Source: Stereum hirsutum FP-91666 SS1 (taxonomy: Eukaryota > Basidiomycota > Agaricomycetes > Russulales > Stereaceae). Taken from it: a DNA stretch of 64,000 nt. The stretch spans positions 1,267,082 to 1,331,081 of the forward strand of contig NW_006763133.1 in NCBI RefSeq assembly GCF_000264905.1. Reading direction: 5' to 3'. The notes below the pieces were generated by a model. It saw nothing but the letters and a program-made list of their open reading frames with translations. It made no database searches and had not been told where the DNA came from. Made by a program: the position numbers and the translations under genes. This document shows, piece by piece, positions 47,367 to 60,296 of this stretch; the first letter of the stretch is position 1, and the number at the start of each line of letters is the position of its first letter.

Positions 47367-48899
47367 TTACGACAACCTCAACCCGCCCATTTTGCTACCG
47401 AGCCCGCCTACCGCATTCACATTCCAAACGACCAACTTTCCGTCCACTCCGCTAGTACTCACCTTCGTCACATTACTCCTGTCGCCTTCATACGGTCTCA
47501 CGCTCGTAATGGTATTCTGATGCACCGTGAACAACTCAGTATCGCCGCTACCACCAGCTCCACCCATTCCACCAGGACCACCGCCAATACCGCGCGAGTC
47601 TGCATTCTTGAATGTGTTGAAGGCAGCGCTGTTGAGCCTTCCGACAGGGGATGCACCACCCAGAGCACTGCGACCGCTTCCAGCTGATTTGGGGGCGGTG
47701 GTATCGTCGAGAGAGCCGACGGCCTGCCAACCAGACTCGGACCCGGAAAAGAGTGTGGGCTGGCAATCGTGACCCGCGGCGACGATGGCGTCCTCGGAAG
47801 TCCAGGTCAGAGTCACATAGGGAAGAGAGTTGACACGGATAGTGAAGGAGGCAGGACCAGCGGGGTAGACTATGGTGATGGTACTGTCATGACCTGCAGA
47901 TTGAAGTGTGTTAGTACCTTGACCTCTGAGGTTGTGATGAACTACTTACTGGCATAGGCAAGAACGTCTCCTGAAGGAGAGAATCCGACGGCGTGAACCC
48001 AACCGCCTGAGGGGCTGGTGTATTCGCCACAGATCGTGTTAAACGGAAGCTTCTCTCCCCAGACGGTCGCAGCAGGCCTAAGGTAAAGACGAGTGAGTTG
48101 ATCTGATTTAAACGATAGTTGTCAGACGTGCTGACCTCTTGTCCACATCCTTGATGTACGCCGAGAAAACGCGCGCTTTCATGTCTGCACTACCGGCAGC
48201 GAGCAAGACATTGTTCGGGTGCCAGTCGACGGAGAGGACGGTAGAACGTATGGGTTTCTTGAGCAGCCTCGAAACCCACCAATCGTTGTCCGGATCGAAC
48301 GAGCATATGGCGATAGCCCTAAGAGATATTGCTTCAGCACCAGCGCCTCCGAAGCGACCACTTGGCAAAACCACCACGAACATGCACGTACCTAGCACCG
48401 CTCGCAACGGCGAACTTGTCTTCATTGGGGCTCCACCGAACGAACGTTGCGGCGCGATTGATCCGCAGTAGGACGAGGGTGGGCTTCCAGATGGTACGAC
48501 CGGTCTGAGGGTCGGGGGTCTGTTGCCACACGTATGCGTTGCGATCCTGAGAAGCGGTCACGATGCGGTTGGAGTTAGGAGCCCAATCGATGGAGGTGAT
48601 GATCTTGTCATGCTACAATCCGGCGAAGAAGCTGTCAGACATGTGGACCAATGGCGAGATTTTTCGTGCTAAGGGACGGTCATACTTCAGAGAGCGTCTC
48701 GGTGGGCTGCCAGTCGTGGCTAGAGCGGGAGAATATTTGGACGTCATTCGAGTTCAAGCTCACAGCAACCTCTGCACCGATATTGTGAGTACAGACAAGA
48801 GTGGCAAGGTTAGGGGGACGACTGACGACTGCGATCAGCGTTGAAGGCATGTCCTGTGATGGGCACTTGGGCGATGTTGTAGACTTCGGGAGCAGCCAT
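47367..48899 (-). CDS. ARC40: Arp2/3 complex subunit ARPC1 (WD40)
   Basis: WD40 beta-propeller subunit of the Arp2/3 complex, which nucleates branched actin at cortical patches. The start at 48899 gives [19 protein letters not shown], followed after an intron by [19 protein letters not shown], matching the conserved ARPC1 opening. Later repeats include [79 protein letters not shown] and [16 protein letters not shown] Gly/Ser-rich insertion ([16 protein letters not shown]) lies before the last blade, as is usual in this subunit. The gene is divergent from arginase with 318 bases between the starts. Confidence 0.9.
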
Positions 48900-49217
48900 A
48901 TTATGAGGAGCGTTGCGCAGAGGACGAGCAGTCGACTACTGCGATGATGACGGTATGAGTTAGAACGGTTTGCCCGGTGGGGAATATTAGGCGCCCCCGC
49001 TTCGGCCGTGGCCGCAAAACAAAATCCGAAACTCGGTGCTGAACAAATCCTGGAATTGTCGGATCTACCCCTTGCCAGCAGTCAGCGCCCTATAAAAGTC
49101 GACAGCCATCCTTGGACTGTCCCTACACTCCTTCCATTTCTTTCCCCTTATTTCCTGCCCGTCGCATCCTTTTTTTGGCTTTTTTTTTTGCAACCACCTG
49201 TAGCTCTATACACATCC
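48900..49217 (+). promoter_or_regulatory. divergent promoter, ARPC1 / arginase, with TATA box
   Basis: A TATAAAA motif at 49091-49097 lies 121 bases before the arginase ATG, followed by CT- and T-rich sequence typical of fungal initiation regions. No TATA motif was noted on the ARPC1 side. Confidence 0.6.
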
Positions 49218-50622
49218 ATGGCTTCTCTCGGGAATCTCAAGTTCATCTCTGACCCTAAGACTGTCGCCGTGAGTGCTACTGAATTATTGCTGTGAGAGAG
49301 TCGTGCTCGTTGCTCATCCTCTGAATTTGTGGCGTAAGATTGTGGGATGCCCTTTCAGGTGCGTCATAAGAATTTAACTCAGTGGCCCTCACATCGCTAA
49401 CTTCTTTCCTCACGTAGTGGTGGTCAGGTGCGCATATAGAAAGAACTCGGCACGAATGTAACAGGCAGTCTGATCTCCCATGCAGCCCAAGGTTGGTGTC
49501 GACGAAGGTCCTATCCATCTCGTCGACGCGGGCCTCGTTGAACAGCTCACCGAGCTTGGATGGCAAGTCAAGTTCGACGGACATCACCAATTCGAGGACA
49601 TCTCCGCCGAGTCGGACCCTCCGATCGGAAAGTTGAAGAACCCTCGGCTAGTCTCGAAGGTCACTGAAGCTGTGGCGAAAGCTGTCGGTGGACATGCGCA
49701 ACAAGGACAGCTTCCTCTGACCTTGGGAGGAGATCACTCGTTGGCGATGGGCACCATTGCTGGAACTTTGTCGTACGTCCACTACTTATAAAATACTCCC
49801 TCGCAGACTCCTAGGCTCATTGGGCTGCAGGAAGTACCCCGATGCGTGTGTAATATGGATTGACGCACACACCGACATCAACACCCCGGAGACCACAGAC
49901 TCAGGTATGCAAACCCCTAACTGTGCCACCCACCATGTTATTGACCCCGAGCGCCACATTTCTCAGGGAACATTCACGGCATGCCCCTGGCCTTCCTCTG
50001 CTCCCTCGCGGACTCGTCTTCTACCAAGATTGCCTCCTCCACGGAACAAACCCCCTTCGAATGGCTTGACTCTGTCCACCTCGACCCTTCCAAGCTCGCC
50101 TACATCGGCCTTCGCGACATCGACGCAGGCGAGAAAGCTATCCTCCGTAAACATAACATCGCGGCCTTTTCCATGCATGAGGTCGACCGGTATGGCATTG
50201 GCCAGGTTGTCGAGATGGCGATTGACAGGGTGAACCCCGGAAGGGAAAAACCTATCCATTTGAGTTTTGATGTCGATGCGCTGGATCCCACCGTGGCACC
50301 GAGTACTGGAACGCCTGTCCGTGGCGGGCTGACGTTCAGAGAGGGTCACTATATCTGCGAGAGGTTGTTTGAGACTGGACTGCTGGTCGCCGTGGACTTG
50401 ATGGTGCGTTGTATGGATCCTGCATAACTCATTGGGGTTCTAACCGTCCCTGTCAATTTCACCAGGAGGTCAACCCGTCACTCAAGGATGCCCAGGATGT
50501 GCAAGCCACCGTCGCGGTCGGCTGTTCACTCGTTCGCGCTGCGCTTGGTACGCAGCCTTCCGGTGGAGTCTTGTCCCTCTGTTGTATACTGACTCTTGTT
50601 TTCAGGAGAAACCCTTCTTTGA
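49218..50622 (+). CDS. CAR1: arginase
   Basis: Hydrolyses arginine to ornithine and urea in the cytosol, using a binuclear manganese centre. The metal-binding motifs are all present: GGDHSLAMG, IDAHTDINTP, GNIHGMPLAF and LSFDVDALDPTVAPSTGTP. Exon structure is unusual at the 5' end: 49218-49268, then a 20-nt exon (49339-49358), then a 10-nt exon (49418-49427), then the main body from 49486. These join to VAIVGCPFSGGQPKVGVDEGP, the conserved arginase opening. The last exon encodes only GETLL before the stop at 50622. The length (about 320 residues) is normal. Agmatinase and formiminoglutamase are excluded by the substrate-loop pattern STGTPVRGGL. Confidence 0.92.
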
Positions 50623-51320
50623 TCATGTCGTCGATAAAGCAAGAATCTGCGCCGAAGTAATCAATAAGTAAATACTGTATCCTTATGACCTTTGTATGGT
50701 TTGGACAAGCGAATTCATGGACATTGTAACATGCAAGATACAGAGTTCGAAATACTAAATAATGCAAGAGCCTTCCTTGACCCACAGCACGCTATAACTC
50801 AGTCGTTGATGTGCGCGTTCGGAATAGACTAGCACCGCAAAGCTACCCTTTGCTCACGTTCATTGAAGTTGATATCTCCCCAAATCCTTGGTCAATCATT
50901 CAATCGAGGTTCACAGAACTTCGCGTACTTGTGCCACAGTGGCGTCTGCCGAATAAAACATCCATGAAATATATGGAGAACTCGAACTATGCCGACATCC
51001 GCCGCTCACTGTCCGCGACGTCGCAAGCCCTATGTAGCTACAAATCACAATGCCCAAACCTCGCAAGATACAAATTATCAGCACCCATTCCATACACTCG
51101 TCCTATCTTCAGTGCCCTATTGCCACACCTACGAAACAAGCACCATCCCCACCGATATAATCACCCAGCCCAGGAGTATAAGAGTCAACTACCTAGCCCA
51201 CAAGTAAAAAGCGATGTCTACCGTCCGTTCTTGTAGAGTATCCCATATAAACCGAGGGAACGGCGGGTCCCCAATCTCCTCTCCCTACGTATTGACCACC
51301 CAGGACACGGGACACCGTCC
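50623..51320. other. intergenic between convergent arginase and Doa1
   Basis: About 0.7 kb. Overlapping short frames without recognisable features; contains 3' flanks of both genes. Confidence 0.4.
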
Positions 51321-54300
51321 TCACTGCTCGAAGATAGCCAGCACTTCAGATCTTACTTTTTCCCTGTCCTCGGTTAATAGCTCTCCAGGCACTTGCAGTA
51401 CCGCGTCCATAAGTTCTGCAGCGAGCGCATCGTCCAGTGGGTTGTTCTGTGTCTTAGATGCGTAGAGCTGGGTGGATTGACGGAGGGAGGGAATGGGTGT
51501 AGAAAAGGGGAGGAGGTGAGGAGTACACAAAGGAAGGAAAAGCAGCGCGGTCAGCTCAACCACTTCGCAGAGCACAATCATTGAAATTTGCCTTACAACG
51601 TTCCCGAGCGCTACCAACGCCCGATATGCAGGTTCGCTCTCCTGTCTTTCGACCCTCAGGACCTTATCGATCAACCTCAGATGGTTCGCCCGAATCGTAG
51701 GATCCACGCGCTCTTCTAATGAGATGCAAGAGAAGCTGTGGGCAAGAATGGTTGGAAGGCATTGAAGAAGGTAAGGGAAGGAAAGAAAACTCACTTCAAC
51801 AGGATCGACGCAAAGGCCACTCTCTGCTGCTTCTGCAGATTCTCTGGAGGAGCTGCAAACAGCGTATCGAAAATCTGCGGCCCAAATGTGATCAGTTACC
51901 GCACCTCTCAAAGCTTCGGAGTGGCCTGGACGGAATAGATGAAAAGTAGGAATGGAGACCACGCACCTTCGCCGCCCATACCCCGTCTTGGAACAAAGTC
52001 TTCTCTTGGAACGCATTCGTCAACGTCCTCAATAACAACAAAATGTTCGTGTCGTGTGACTTCGTCCGTGGCGTCTGAAGAATGCTCTGCCATCCTGAGG
52101 CGTTGAAGAGTGCGTCGAAGAGGGTGTCTCTGGTTCCCGACGATTGGATTAATGGAGCACAGTGACCGACAAGCAAGCGAGCGAGGTCGATCACTATAAA
52201 CATACGACCAGAACAGTAGTGAGAGGGTTGCGGAAGACCGAGTTAGGGTCAAAAGGAAAGAGCGCAACGAACCTGGGAAGCGTAGAACGTCAGGCCAACG
52301 TTGCAGGACATGCACCAAAGTCTCGATGTGGGCGCCTTGCAATTTCCTCATCGGTGGCCTGTTGGTACGCTCGTCGGTAGCCTCGGTGAGGTATGCAAAA
52401 CAATCTTCGATATGCTTCTTCTCTTCGGGGTATAAGACAAGTGAAGCTGTTGACTAAACCGTTCGGGAAAAGGAATGGCAAAAGATTAGCCAAAAGTCGA
52501 GGGCGCTAGACGGTGGAGAGCCAGGTTACGATTTCGTGGGCCAAGTCGTCGTTAAGTTGATAGATCTTGCTCTTCATTGCGGGCAAATTCGCCGTCTTCA
52601 GCGACACACCCTCTGTCTAAATAACCGTTATACATCAGAATTTAGCCATCACGATCGCTCGAGTCAAAGAGGAAAACTCACACGAGGAATAATAGACTTA
52701 GGTTGTGCCGGCACCGGTGCTGGAGTCGGCGGCTGCATCGACGGGCTGACATATCTCGAAGCACCAGTGAACGGATCTCCACCCGAAAACGAAGCACCAG
52801 ATGATGTGCCCCCGCCACTAGGAGCGACATAACGAGATGCGCCAGTGAATGGATCTGAGTAGCTCGCCTGAGGACCTGTTGGGACCGAACTTCCTGAGGC
52901 CACGTATCGTGAACCACCTGTGACACATAAATTAGCTAGGGATCCGTTGTCTTGCGGAGGCCTCGATGTATTGTGCGCACCAGTGAAAGGATCCGAAACG
53001 GCGCCAGGTGCATCTAGTCGGAACCCTTCAGTGTTCCGCTCAATAAATTGTGCCGTGTCATCGAGGTGGTGCATGGGCAGGCCGTTCCGTTCCAGGAAGC
53101 GATGAGCAGCCGTGTATGGGTTCTCTGTTCCATATCAGTACGGCATCGTAAGGAAACAGTCACATGAGAAGAGAGGATTAGGATGCATACCGCTGACGTT
53201 GTAAGGTAGTTTCAGAGCAGGAGCACCGTCCTCGATAGCCACATCAAAGACGTAGTCCCATTGTTTGCCTTCGTAGTTGACCTTCTCGCCAGCCTTTGGT
53301 TTGTCCGTGCCTGTGACCTCGCCGATCTTCTGCCAGCTGCGGCTCATGCTGTCCCACTACAAAAAATAGATGAGTTCGACATATGTGGGGTCAAACAAGA
53401 CGTGGGCCGACCGAGTACGCCATGATGGCACCGTTCTCCCTGACCATCATAGTTTGTCCATCCTTCTGGCCTAAGTAAGTAGAGTGAGCGTCTAAAACAT
53501 AGGCCTGTCTTGAAAGAAATCTAGCGAGCGTACCTGGGTTGGCCAAGGCCTCCTCTCCTGGCAGTTTAGACTTGTCAACACCTGCGACCTCCGCCGAAGG
53601 GACAGCTGAGTTGGCAACTTGTTCTTCGAACTCCTTGAGATCCTCCGCAGAAGCCCAGCGCTCCTCATGTTCGCTGAAGACGCGTACCAGGCCGTCACTA
53701 CAGGCCGTCACGAAGTCACCATTCGGCATGGCTGAGATCGACCACACCGAGATACCGGGGTGGACGATAGTCTGTGCGCATTCGCCGTCTGTAGTCTGTG
53801 GTAAGTGTGCGCATATGATCCCAGCAAAAACAGAACAATTACCTCGCCATAGACGCGCCGTACGATCCTCCCCAGCAGAGACAATATCTCCACAAGGCAG
53901 CGCAGCCAAAGAATATATGTAAGCTGTGTGCGCCTTCAGGCTGTGTATTATATCGCCATCGAAGGTCCAGAGAAGTATTTCACTGCAATTATTTTATATG
54001 GCCATTAGTTCTCTCGCCATAGGAAGAGGCGTCGTGACGTACGTGTCGTTTGAGGCAGAAGCAAAACCGATGTCGGTTATAAGGACGAGACCACGAACAG
54101 CATCTTTGTGGCCATTGAAGATCCTTATCGCCTTGTTTTTCTGCCACAGGATGATTTTACGATCCGCACCGCCTTCGAAGTTGAAGTTAGCTCGACTGCT
54201 CCGAATACGGGTGAATAGGGGTTGAAGACTCACCGGTCAAGTATTGATCATCGTCAAGTGCGAGTACGGCCCATACAGCGCCTTCGTGCCCTTTCAAATT

Positions 54301-54887
54301 GTACACAAGCTGGAAATCTTTCCAGACCTTTGCAGTGCTTACACCCTTCGTCTGTGCCACGACTACCATGAAAGATGACAAGCACTCACCCGTCCCAAGA
54401 TCCTGAGATGATGGTACCATCTGTACCGGTATTGAGAGCGCAGATGTTGGATTGGTGGCCGAGTAAGACGTGTGAGGGCTCCTTAGAGCTGCCATCAAGA
54501 GGCCAGATGTTGATTGTACCATCCTGCCCACCCGACACAGCATAACCTTCTCTCACGCTCCATCAGCTGTGGAGTATAAAGCAAGGTAAAGAGACTGACC
54601 TTGTGGCACATCCGGAGTAGCTGGGAGGTAAGTGACGGCGTTGACAAATTGCTTCACAGTCTGAAAGGAAATTTGTGGGGTGAAGGCAAGTGGTGATGAC
54701 CTGAACCATGCTATCGTAGTCGAATCACGAGCGGCTGAGAGGATAAGATCTGGAGAAGGCGAAGCGACGGCCTTTGGCTATAGAATGGATTGGTTTCTGG
54801 TCAGCATGTAGCCGGAAAAATAAGATACGAAATAAGGCGCACAGAGTCTTGATGCCCTTGTAGAGTAGCTGACAGTTTGAAAGGCAT
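51321..54887 (-). CDS. DOA1: Doa1/Ufd3 (PLAA) ubiquitin-binding WD40-PFU-PUL protein
   Basis: Cofactor of the Cdc48/p97 segregase that maintains free ubiquitin and sorts ubiquitinated cargo. The N-terminal WD40 propeller starts MPFKLSATLQGHQDS and includes VYNLKGHEGAVWAVLALDDD, TIVHPGISVWSISAMPNGDF and LVRVFSEHEERWAS. The PFU domain contains WQKIGEVTGTDKPKAGEKV, KQWDYVFDVAIEDG and ALKLPYNVSENPYTAAHRFL. Between PFU and PUL are three copies of DPFTGA, with RYV following the last two, and a proline-rich linker. The PUL domain follows, ending at DDALAAELMDAVLQVPGEL and LAIFEQ. Many short introns interrupt it. Domain order is exactly that of Doa1/PLAA. Confidence 0.9.
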
Positions 54888-56806
54888 GGCCGGGAGAGGA
54901 TGTGGTGGTCGGAAGGAAAGAGCAAGTCGAGTGGGCGGCGTCAGTACTGTCCCCAGGCCGAGATCCCAGTACTCGCGCCACTCCTCTGGCTCTCCGTACC
55001 CTTCCCCTATTCCGCCAGTTCTCCTCCGTCAGCCTATTTCGCATGTTCTACTCCACGATTCTATATTTCTCGGCCGATACATTTATTCTGCAAATATTTC
55101 AGGTGCTTTCTCACAACAGACAGCGTTCCGCTGTATCCGCCACCGCAAACCAATATTGACCGATACTGTATTGACCAATCTACGTCCAGAACATACGGGA
55201 CGAAATGATCGCTCACCAGTCTAGGCTTTCGGACATCTTCTCCAAGCTTCCTGTAATATTCTGCCTGAAGAGTGTTCGCCACAACGCCACACCGACCTTG
55301 CAACGACCCAGTAGTGTGGCGAAGCCTGCCCTAAACCTCTCGGAAGACGTCGCGCGCCGAGCGACTTTTTCGTCTTTCATCCCCTCATGCTTTGGCAACT
55401 CGTCGTGTTCGCTCGCTTCCACGGACGATGAACTGCTGCGTGAGGACCTCGCAGGAGATGAAGTTATGGTGCAAGGCATAGACTGCACCTCCGTATCTCC
55501 CTTTTGCTGCTCATTGACGGCACTGGGGCTCGTTAGCGTGGTGTACATTTCTCTACTATCTTCCCATCTGTCTGTCTTTCATCGCATGTTCTTAGCCTGG
55601 ATTTCTAGCGTTAATACACATTATGAATTGCCTTCCTGATTCTCCGTTGCGCAGCAAGTGAATGTGGTGGAGGTCTGGACCTTCAAACTTCTCCGTTTGG
55701 CGATCTTTTTCTCGTCTTAGCGTATCTTGGGCTTCGAGGCGAACTCAGGTACAGAGGATTGGTGCTCGTTTTGCCTTCCCCGGTTATCTGACGATCATCG
55801 AGCTTGATCAATACTCGATATAGGATTGATTTCGGTGCGAGGTTGTCAGTATTCGCCGCATGACATGGTAAATTTGGAAGTTTGAGCTTGACTACGGCCG
55901 CATGCAGAGGTTCGTGAGGACAGAAACACACGAGCGGAGGACGTTGACGACATATTTTCGGTTTTCGGTGAGCTCTTACCCATAATGTGCAGCTTTTTTT
56001 AAACATTCAGTGGCTGGCTTCTCAGAAGCCGTCAAGTACCTCTTCCTACAACACCGTCATGGCCTCATTCCAGAACCGGGTACTATTCTCATGACCTCGA
56101 ACTTCGTCAGTGGACGGTCTGCTGCGGGTCCTGTGCGGAGACTAATCTCTTTCCTCACCTCGACAGCAAACAACGCCTCGAGCACAAGCACAATATCTAT
56201 ATGTTGGGCCGATGATGCTCCCTGAAAGATGCTCAACCGTCTTCAGTATGGCCCGGGATATAATAAGCACCTCCCAATACCGTCACGGCGCAGTGTCTTC
56301 CCTTCTGTCAAGTTCTACGCCCCCTAGACCCAGCCATCTATGTGTACCAGTATGCGCCACCGCAAGACACCACCGGCTTCGATATGGCGACAACGTTCCT
56401 ATCCATGCACGTCTGGGACACTCATATGCCCTTTTCCTTCAAAAGGAACGGACACTCTGCAGTCGGAGACCGCTCGTCACCCTCGAGGCGCATGTACACC
56501 TTCGGCCCCCCCTGCTTGTGAGCAAGACGAGCCAGTCAGATTTCGCCTACGGTTCGTTGGAATTGAAACCAGAGGCTTTTTTCGCAGCCTCTTCGAGAAC
56601 CGAACTCGCTATTAGCCCGTATGTGCTTTGCAGCAGATGTTGGGCTCTATGGTGGTTCATTCGCCCTCACGCATTGAATGGAGGAGACTAACCGGAGTCT
56701 CACAACTATCAACCGTTATCTTACATACTCGATCGAACTCTGAAGTACAATCCTATAACTTGAACCCAGTACGAGAACCGCCAAACCCAGAAAACAAAAA
56801 GCACAC
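54888..56806. other. gene-poor stretch with overlapping open frames
   Basis: About 1.9 kb. Opposing frames at 55205-55639 (plus) and 55213-55548 (minus), and further frames at 56010-56225 and 56212-56691, could be parts of small genes, but none carries a recognisable domain and strand choice is not possible by eye. The left end holds the Doa1 promoter. Confidence 0.3.
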
Positions 56807-58503
56807 TCAAGCCAATCTCTTCTCCGCCTCCTCCCTCACCTCATAATCAGTCCCGCTCCTCACCTCCGAATCCTGCTCCGACTCGCCCGATCCCTCGCCC
56901 TCGCCCTCCCCTCCATCTCCGAACCGCATCGTCGTCACCACCGAAGTCTGATTCCCCACCTCCGAAACCTGCCGCATAGCCCAACTCCGGCTTCCTGCTT
57001 GTATTTGACCAGGCGAGCCTGTAGTATCGAGGGTAGGAGTTGTCCAGGAGATGTTGGATACGTCCCAGAGGGTACGTTTTTGGTGGACGAGAACGATGAT
57101 GATGGTTGGGTAGAGTCCCTGTAGCCGCGTGGACAAATAATGATTGGTCAGATGGTCGTGATGCGAGCGGGGACACGGAGGGTGTCAAGGGGAAAAAAGA
57201 GACGTACGACGACTTGGTTTCCCATAGAGTTCAACACCGACACGGCGAACTCTCCTGGGAGTGTTCCCGTCGATGGCGAGCGGATATAGGTGTAAAGTTT
57301 AGACAACTATCCACATCAGTAATCACATCAGCCATGCATATAAAACGCATAATTGAGCGAATAATATAAAACATACCCAAATAGCCAGATAAATCATCCC
57401 CGACTCGATGAGCAACAATATGATCCTCTCGCTGAACGTCCACCGCCGAGCCCGCTCGTTCGAACGTCCCGGTCCCGGATTAAAATTCCTGATGTCTTTT
57501 CTGAACTGCCTGTTCACCATCCGTGTTATCAGTGATCAGAACGTCGTGCCTACTTAGTAAGTTATTGGGAATGGATGGAAATTGTACGCACCAGGCTTTG
57601 AACGCGATCGCGAACGTCGCGAGGCCGTTGATCGCGAGGGAGAGGTAAAAACTCGCGGTTTCCATGTTTTGGCACGAGGCCGGTCTTTTGAGGTAGTTCC
57701 AGTCGTTGTCCGCTACGCAGCCTACGTAGACGAACGCCGTCACTGTCGAAACACGCTCAGATTAGAACGGCGTTTCAACAAGAAAAAACTGAGATAACAT
57801 GTGGGCGTTGGGAGGTGGACTGACCGGTACAAGCGACCAATGAAATCACGAAGGGTAAAACGACCCGTTTTTGATAGTTCCAGAGCGAACACGCTCGCCA
57901 CGTCACCACCGAATCTCCAACCACGAACTGCTCAACCAAACGCATCCGAGTCAACTTCCGAAGGCCAGCTGTGTAGCGTGAAGTAGTACGCACCTCGAGG
58001 GTGAAAACGAACGACTGCCAGAACCACCTGATCTGGTTCAAATTTGAATAACTCTTCTCGATGCCCGCTTCCGTCTTATCGAATATCTGACGCATCGGCA
58101 GGATGATGTTCACGATATCGAGCGACCAGAGCGTGGATGACATTAAGAACATGAGGACGGAGGTGAGGAACATGGCCGTGTGGGCCCATGTCCGGGGCTG
58201 TTTCCGTCTGCAATTATATCGAGTTGTGCGTTAGTGGGTGGTTGGGATTCAGAAGAAGAGGAGAGGAATGAAGAACGAACCGGAGTATGTGGGCTGCGTA
58301 GAGTAATAGGACGATGAAGGCTCCTGTATCAGTGATATTGTGTATGAGCAAGAGCCTTAGCGGACGTCATGCATCCACGAACCATAGAGCCCAGTCTCCA
58401 CCACCAGTGCAACGATCTCAGTCTCCAACGATCGTGCCGTAGCATGCGCCTTGCCCAAATCCTTATCCAACTGCAGATTTGGATCCGTAGAATTCGCAGA
58501 CAT
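56807..58503 (-). CDS. unrecognised seven-segment membrane protein
   Basis: I do not recognise a named family, though the layout is common in Agaricomycetes. The start at 58503 gives MSANSTDPNLQLDKDLGKA. About seven hydrophobic segments follow: GAFIVLLLYAAHIL; AMFLTSVLMFLMSSTLW; FWQSFVFTLEFVVGDSVV; VVLPFVISLVACTVTAFV; FYLSLAINGLATFAIAFKAW; IILLLIESGMIYLAIW; GLYPTIIIVLVHQK. A motif GDSVVTWRACSLW sits after the third segment and a charged loop (NPGPGRSNERARRWT) before the sixth. The C-terminal tail is cytosolic in type, Gly/Glu/Ser-rich and acidic (GDGGEGEGEGSGESEQ). A receptor-like role is possible but unsupported. Five or more introns, all with consistent phase. Confidence 0.7.
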
Positions 58504-58946
58504 AGTATCCGATAACAAGAAAACCGAAAGTAAAGCCCAGCTCTCACGAAGAGGAATGCAGAGTCGCCTTGCACTTCGTATGGACCAAGAACCAAGGAAG
58601 ACAGAGAGAGAAACGAGTGAGTGGGGATTTTAATGACCTACGGAGACCACGGGCATGAAAGCACAGACACAAGGAAGATATACTCCAACCGTCGGTGCAC
58701 CGCTTCGCCTACGGGGGTGGTTTCATAGTAGCTCCAACCCTGACAACACGAAACGCTAGAGAACATATGGAGTGTAGCAGTAACGCCCAAAAGACTCGTG
58801 GCTATCTTAGGACTCAATCAACGATTAGTATGCCCCCTCGTTCTCCCAAAAAAAAACATAGAATGATCAGCCTTAGACAAACGTATCAACGCGTCGGGAT
58901 GAAAGATGAAACAGTGAACACGACATGCGCATTGCACATTGCACAC

Positions 58947-58977
58947 CACCACCACCACCACCACGGCGGCGGCGGCT
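58947..58977. repeat. CAC then GGC trinucleotide run
   Basis: About seven CAC units followed by four GGC units in noncoding sequence. Confidence 0.85.
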
Positions 58978-59776
58978 CACCTTCGACCCTGCAAGATCAA
59001 CAAAAAGAGGAAAAGACCCGGGCTGATCACGATCATCGAGGCCCGACACACAAAGGGATTTTTGATGCCAGCCTAAGGGAGTCGCTAGACGCCACATCTG
59101 TCGCAAATCCCGTTTCATCGACAACATACGTGCTCGAGCCGCGGGGTACACCTTGATCTGACCACCCATGCCCGGTGTAGCCCACGTATGCATATATAGA
59201 TCAATATATATCGTGACTGTTGAGACACGAGACTGCGGCCACAGGATAGGGACGGCGCTGGATGGATACGTTTGTCGTAGCATGGAAGATATGGCTAGAC
59301 GTTGGAGTGAAAGGCCGGTCAGAGCTCAAGTCACTGGGTCGAGGAATATATGCGTCGAGCGATTCTGCGCCATTAGAAATAGCATGACACTGTCGGCCAG
59401 GCGCTAGACGTGTGCTCTATATTAAAGCGAGTGTTTCGAATAGCGCCAGTAGATGCACGTACACTGGTATATGGTCAATCAGCAATCAATCCTCGTAAAT
59501 CTTTAGCGATCACGCAACTCACCCGTGCTGAAGATACGGCGACCACGCGCCACTGACACGGCGAGAGGCCTTAGATTGTCATTGCTCGTGGAGACAGTGC
59601 AAATTAAACAGTCAACTAGGCGTCTGCCAGTGACTCGCGTTCGTCGATACTACGCTGACGCTGACGACAAGAACTCTGTTGACGATAGGCTGCAGCCACA
59701 GGAACAGATAACGCGCTAGAACAACAGTGCAGACTGCTTGACGACGAGCGTGAGCAGTCAGAACTGAAGCCACTAA

Positions 59777-59937
59777 GCACGAGTGGAAGAGCATGGCGAG
59801 TGTACGCTTTGTGGAGATGGCATGACGGGCGTTTGTCGCAGTGCAGACGATATCACTAGATGACGAGCACGAGTGGAAGGGCATGACTAGTGTCATTCGG
59901 CGACTGTACGCTTTGCGGAGATGGCTATGGCAGGCGC
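59777..59937. repeat. imperfect direct repeat pair
   Basis: Two units starting GCACGAGTGGAAG at 59777 and 59867 share GCATG...GAGTG/TAGTG, TGTACGCTTTG and GGAGATGGC. The second unit has an insertion of about 15 bases. No gene or terminal inverted repeat is seen. Confidence 0.7.
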
Positions 59938-60296
59938 TAGATTGCTCGTCGTGCAATATCAACGCGGGAGTTTCGACCTGCCAGTGAACAGCATCTGTGG
60001 ATGAACGATAGTCAATCAGCCTAAATTTGACCATCAAAACATAGCGATACACCCATACGTACATACCTATGTACGCTTCGGTACCGACACGGTAGGCTCG
60101 AAAACACGGTGCGGCAGGGCTTCTCCCTCAGTGTATTCCATGCCATGCCAGGAGCAGTCCAAGTTCCAAACGACCCATCTAATTAGCAAGATAAAAACAA
60201 GATAACGTACTGTACCATGCGTGTATGTAGACAGCGAAAACGAGCAACAAAGACTAGGCTCCCCAAGAAAGATACAAACAAATGCAACGCCAGTGA

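Larger units (their letters stand above)
58504..60296. other. gene-poor stretch with short repeats
   Basis: About 1.8 kb between two minus-strand genes. It contains a CAC/CGG trinucleotide run at 58947-58977 and a pair of direct repeats at 59777-59937 (listed separately). No coding model is supported. Confidence 0.4.

Noticed and set aside
55205..55639. Plus-strand frame as a gene
   Set aside because: An antisense frame of similar length covers the same bases and neither has a recognisable domain.
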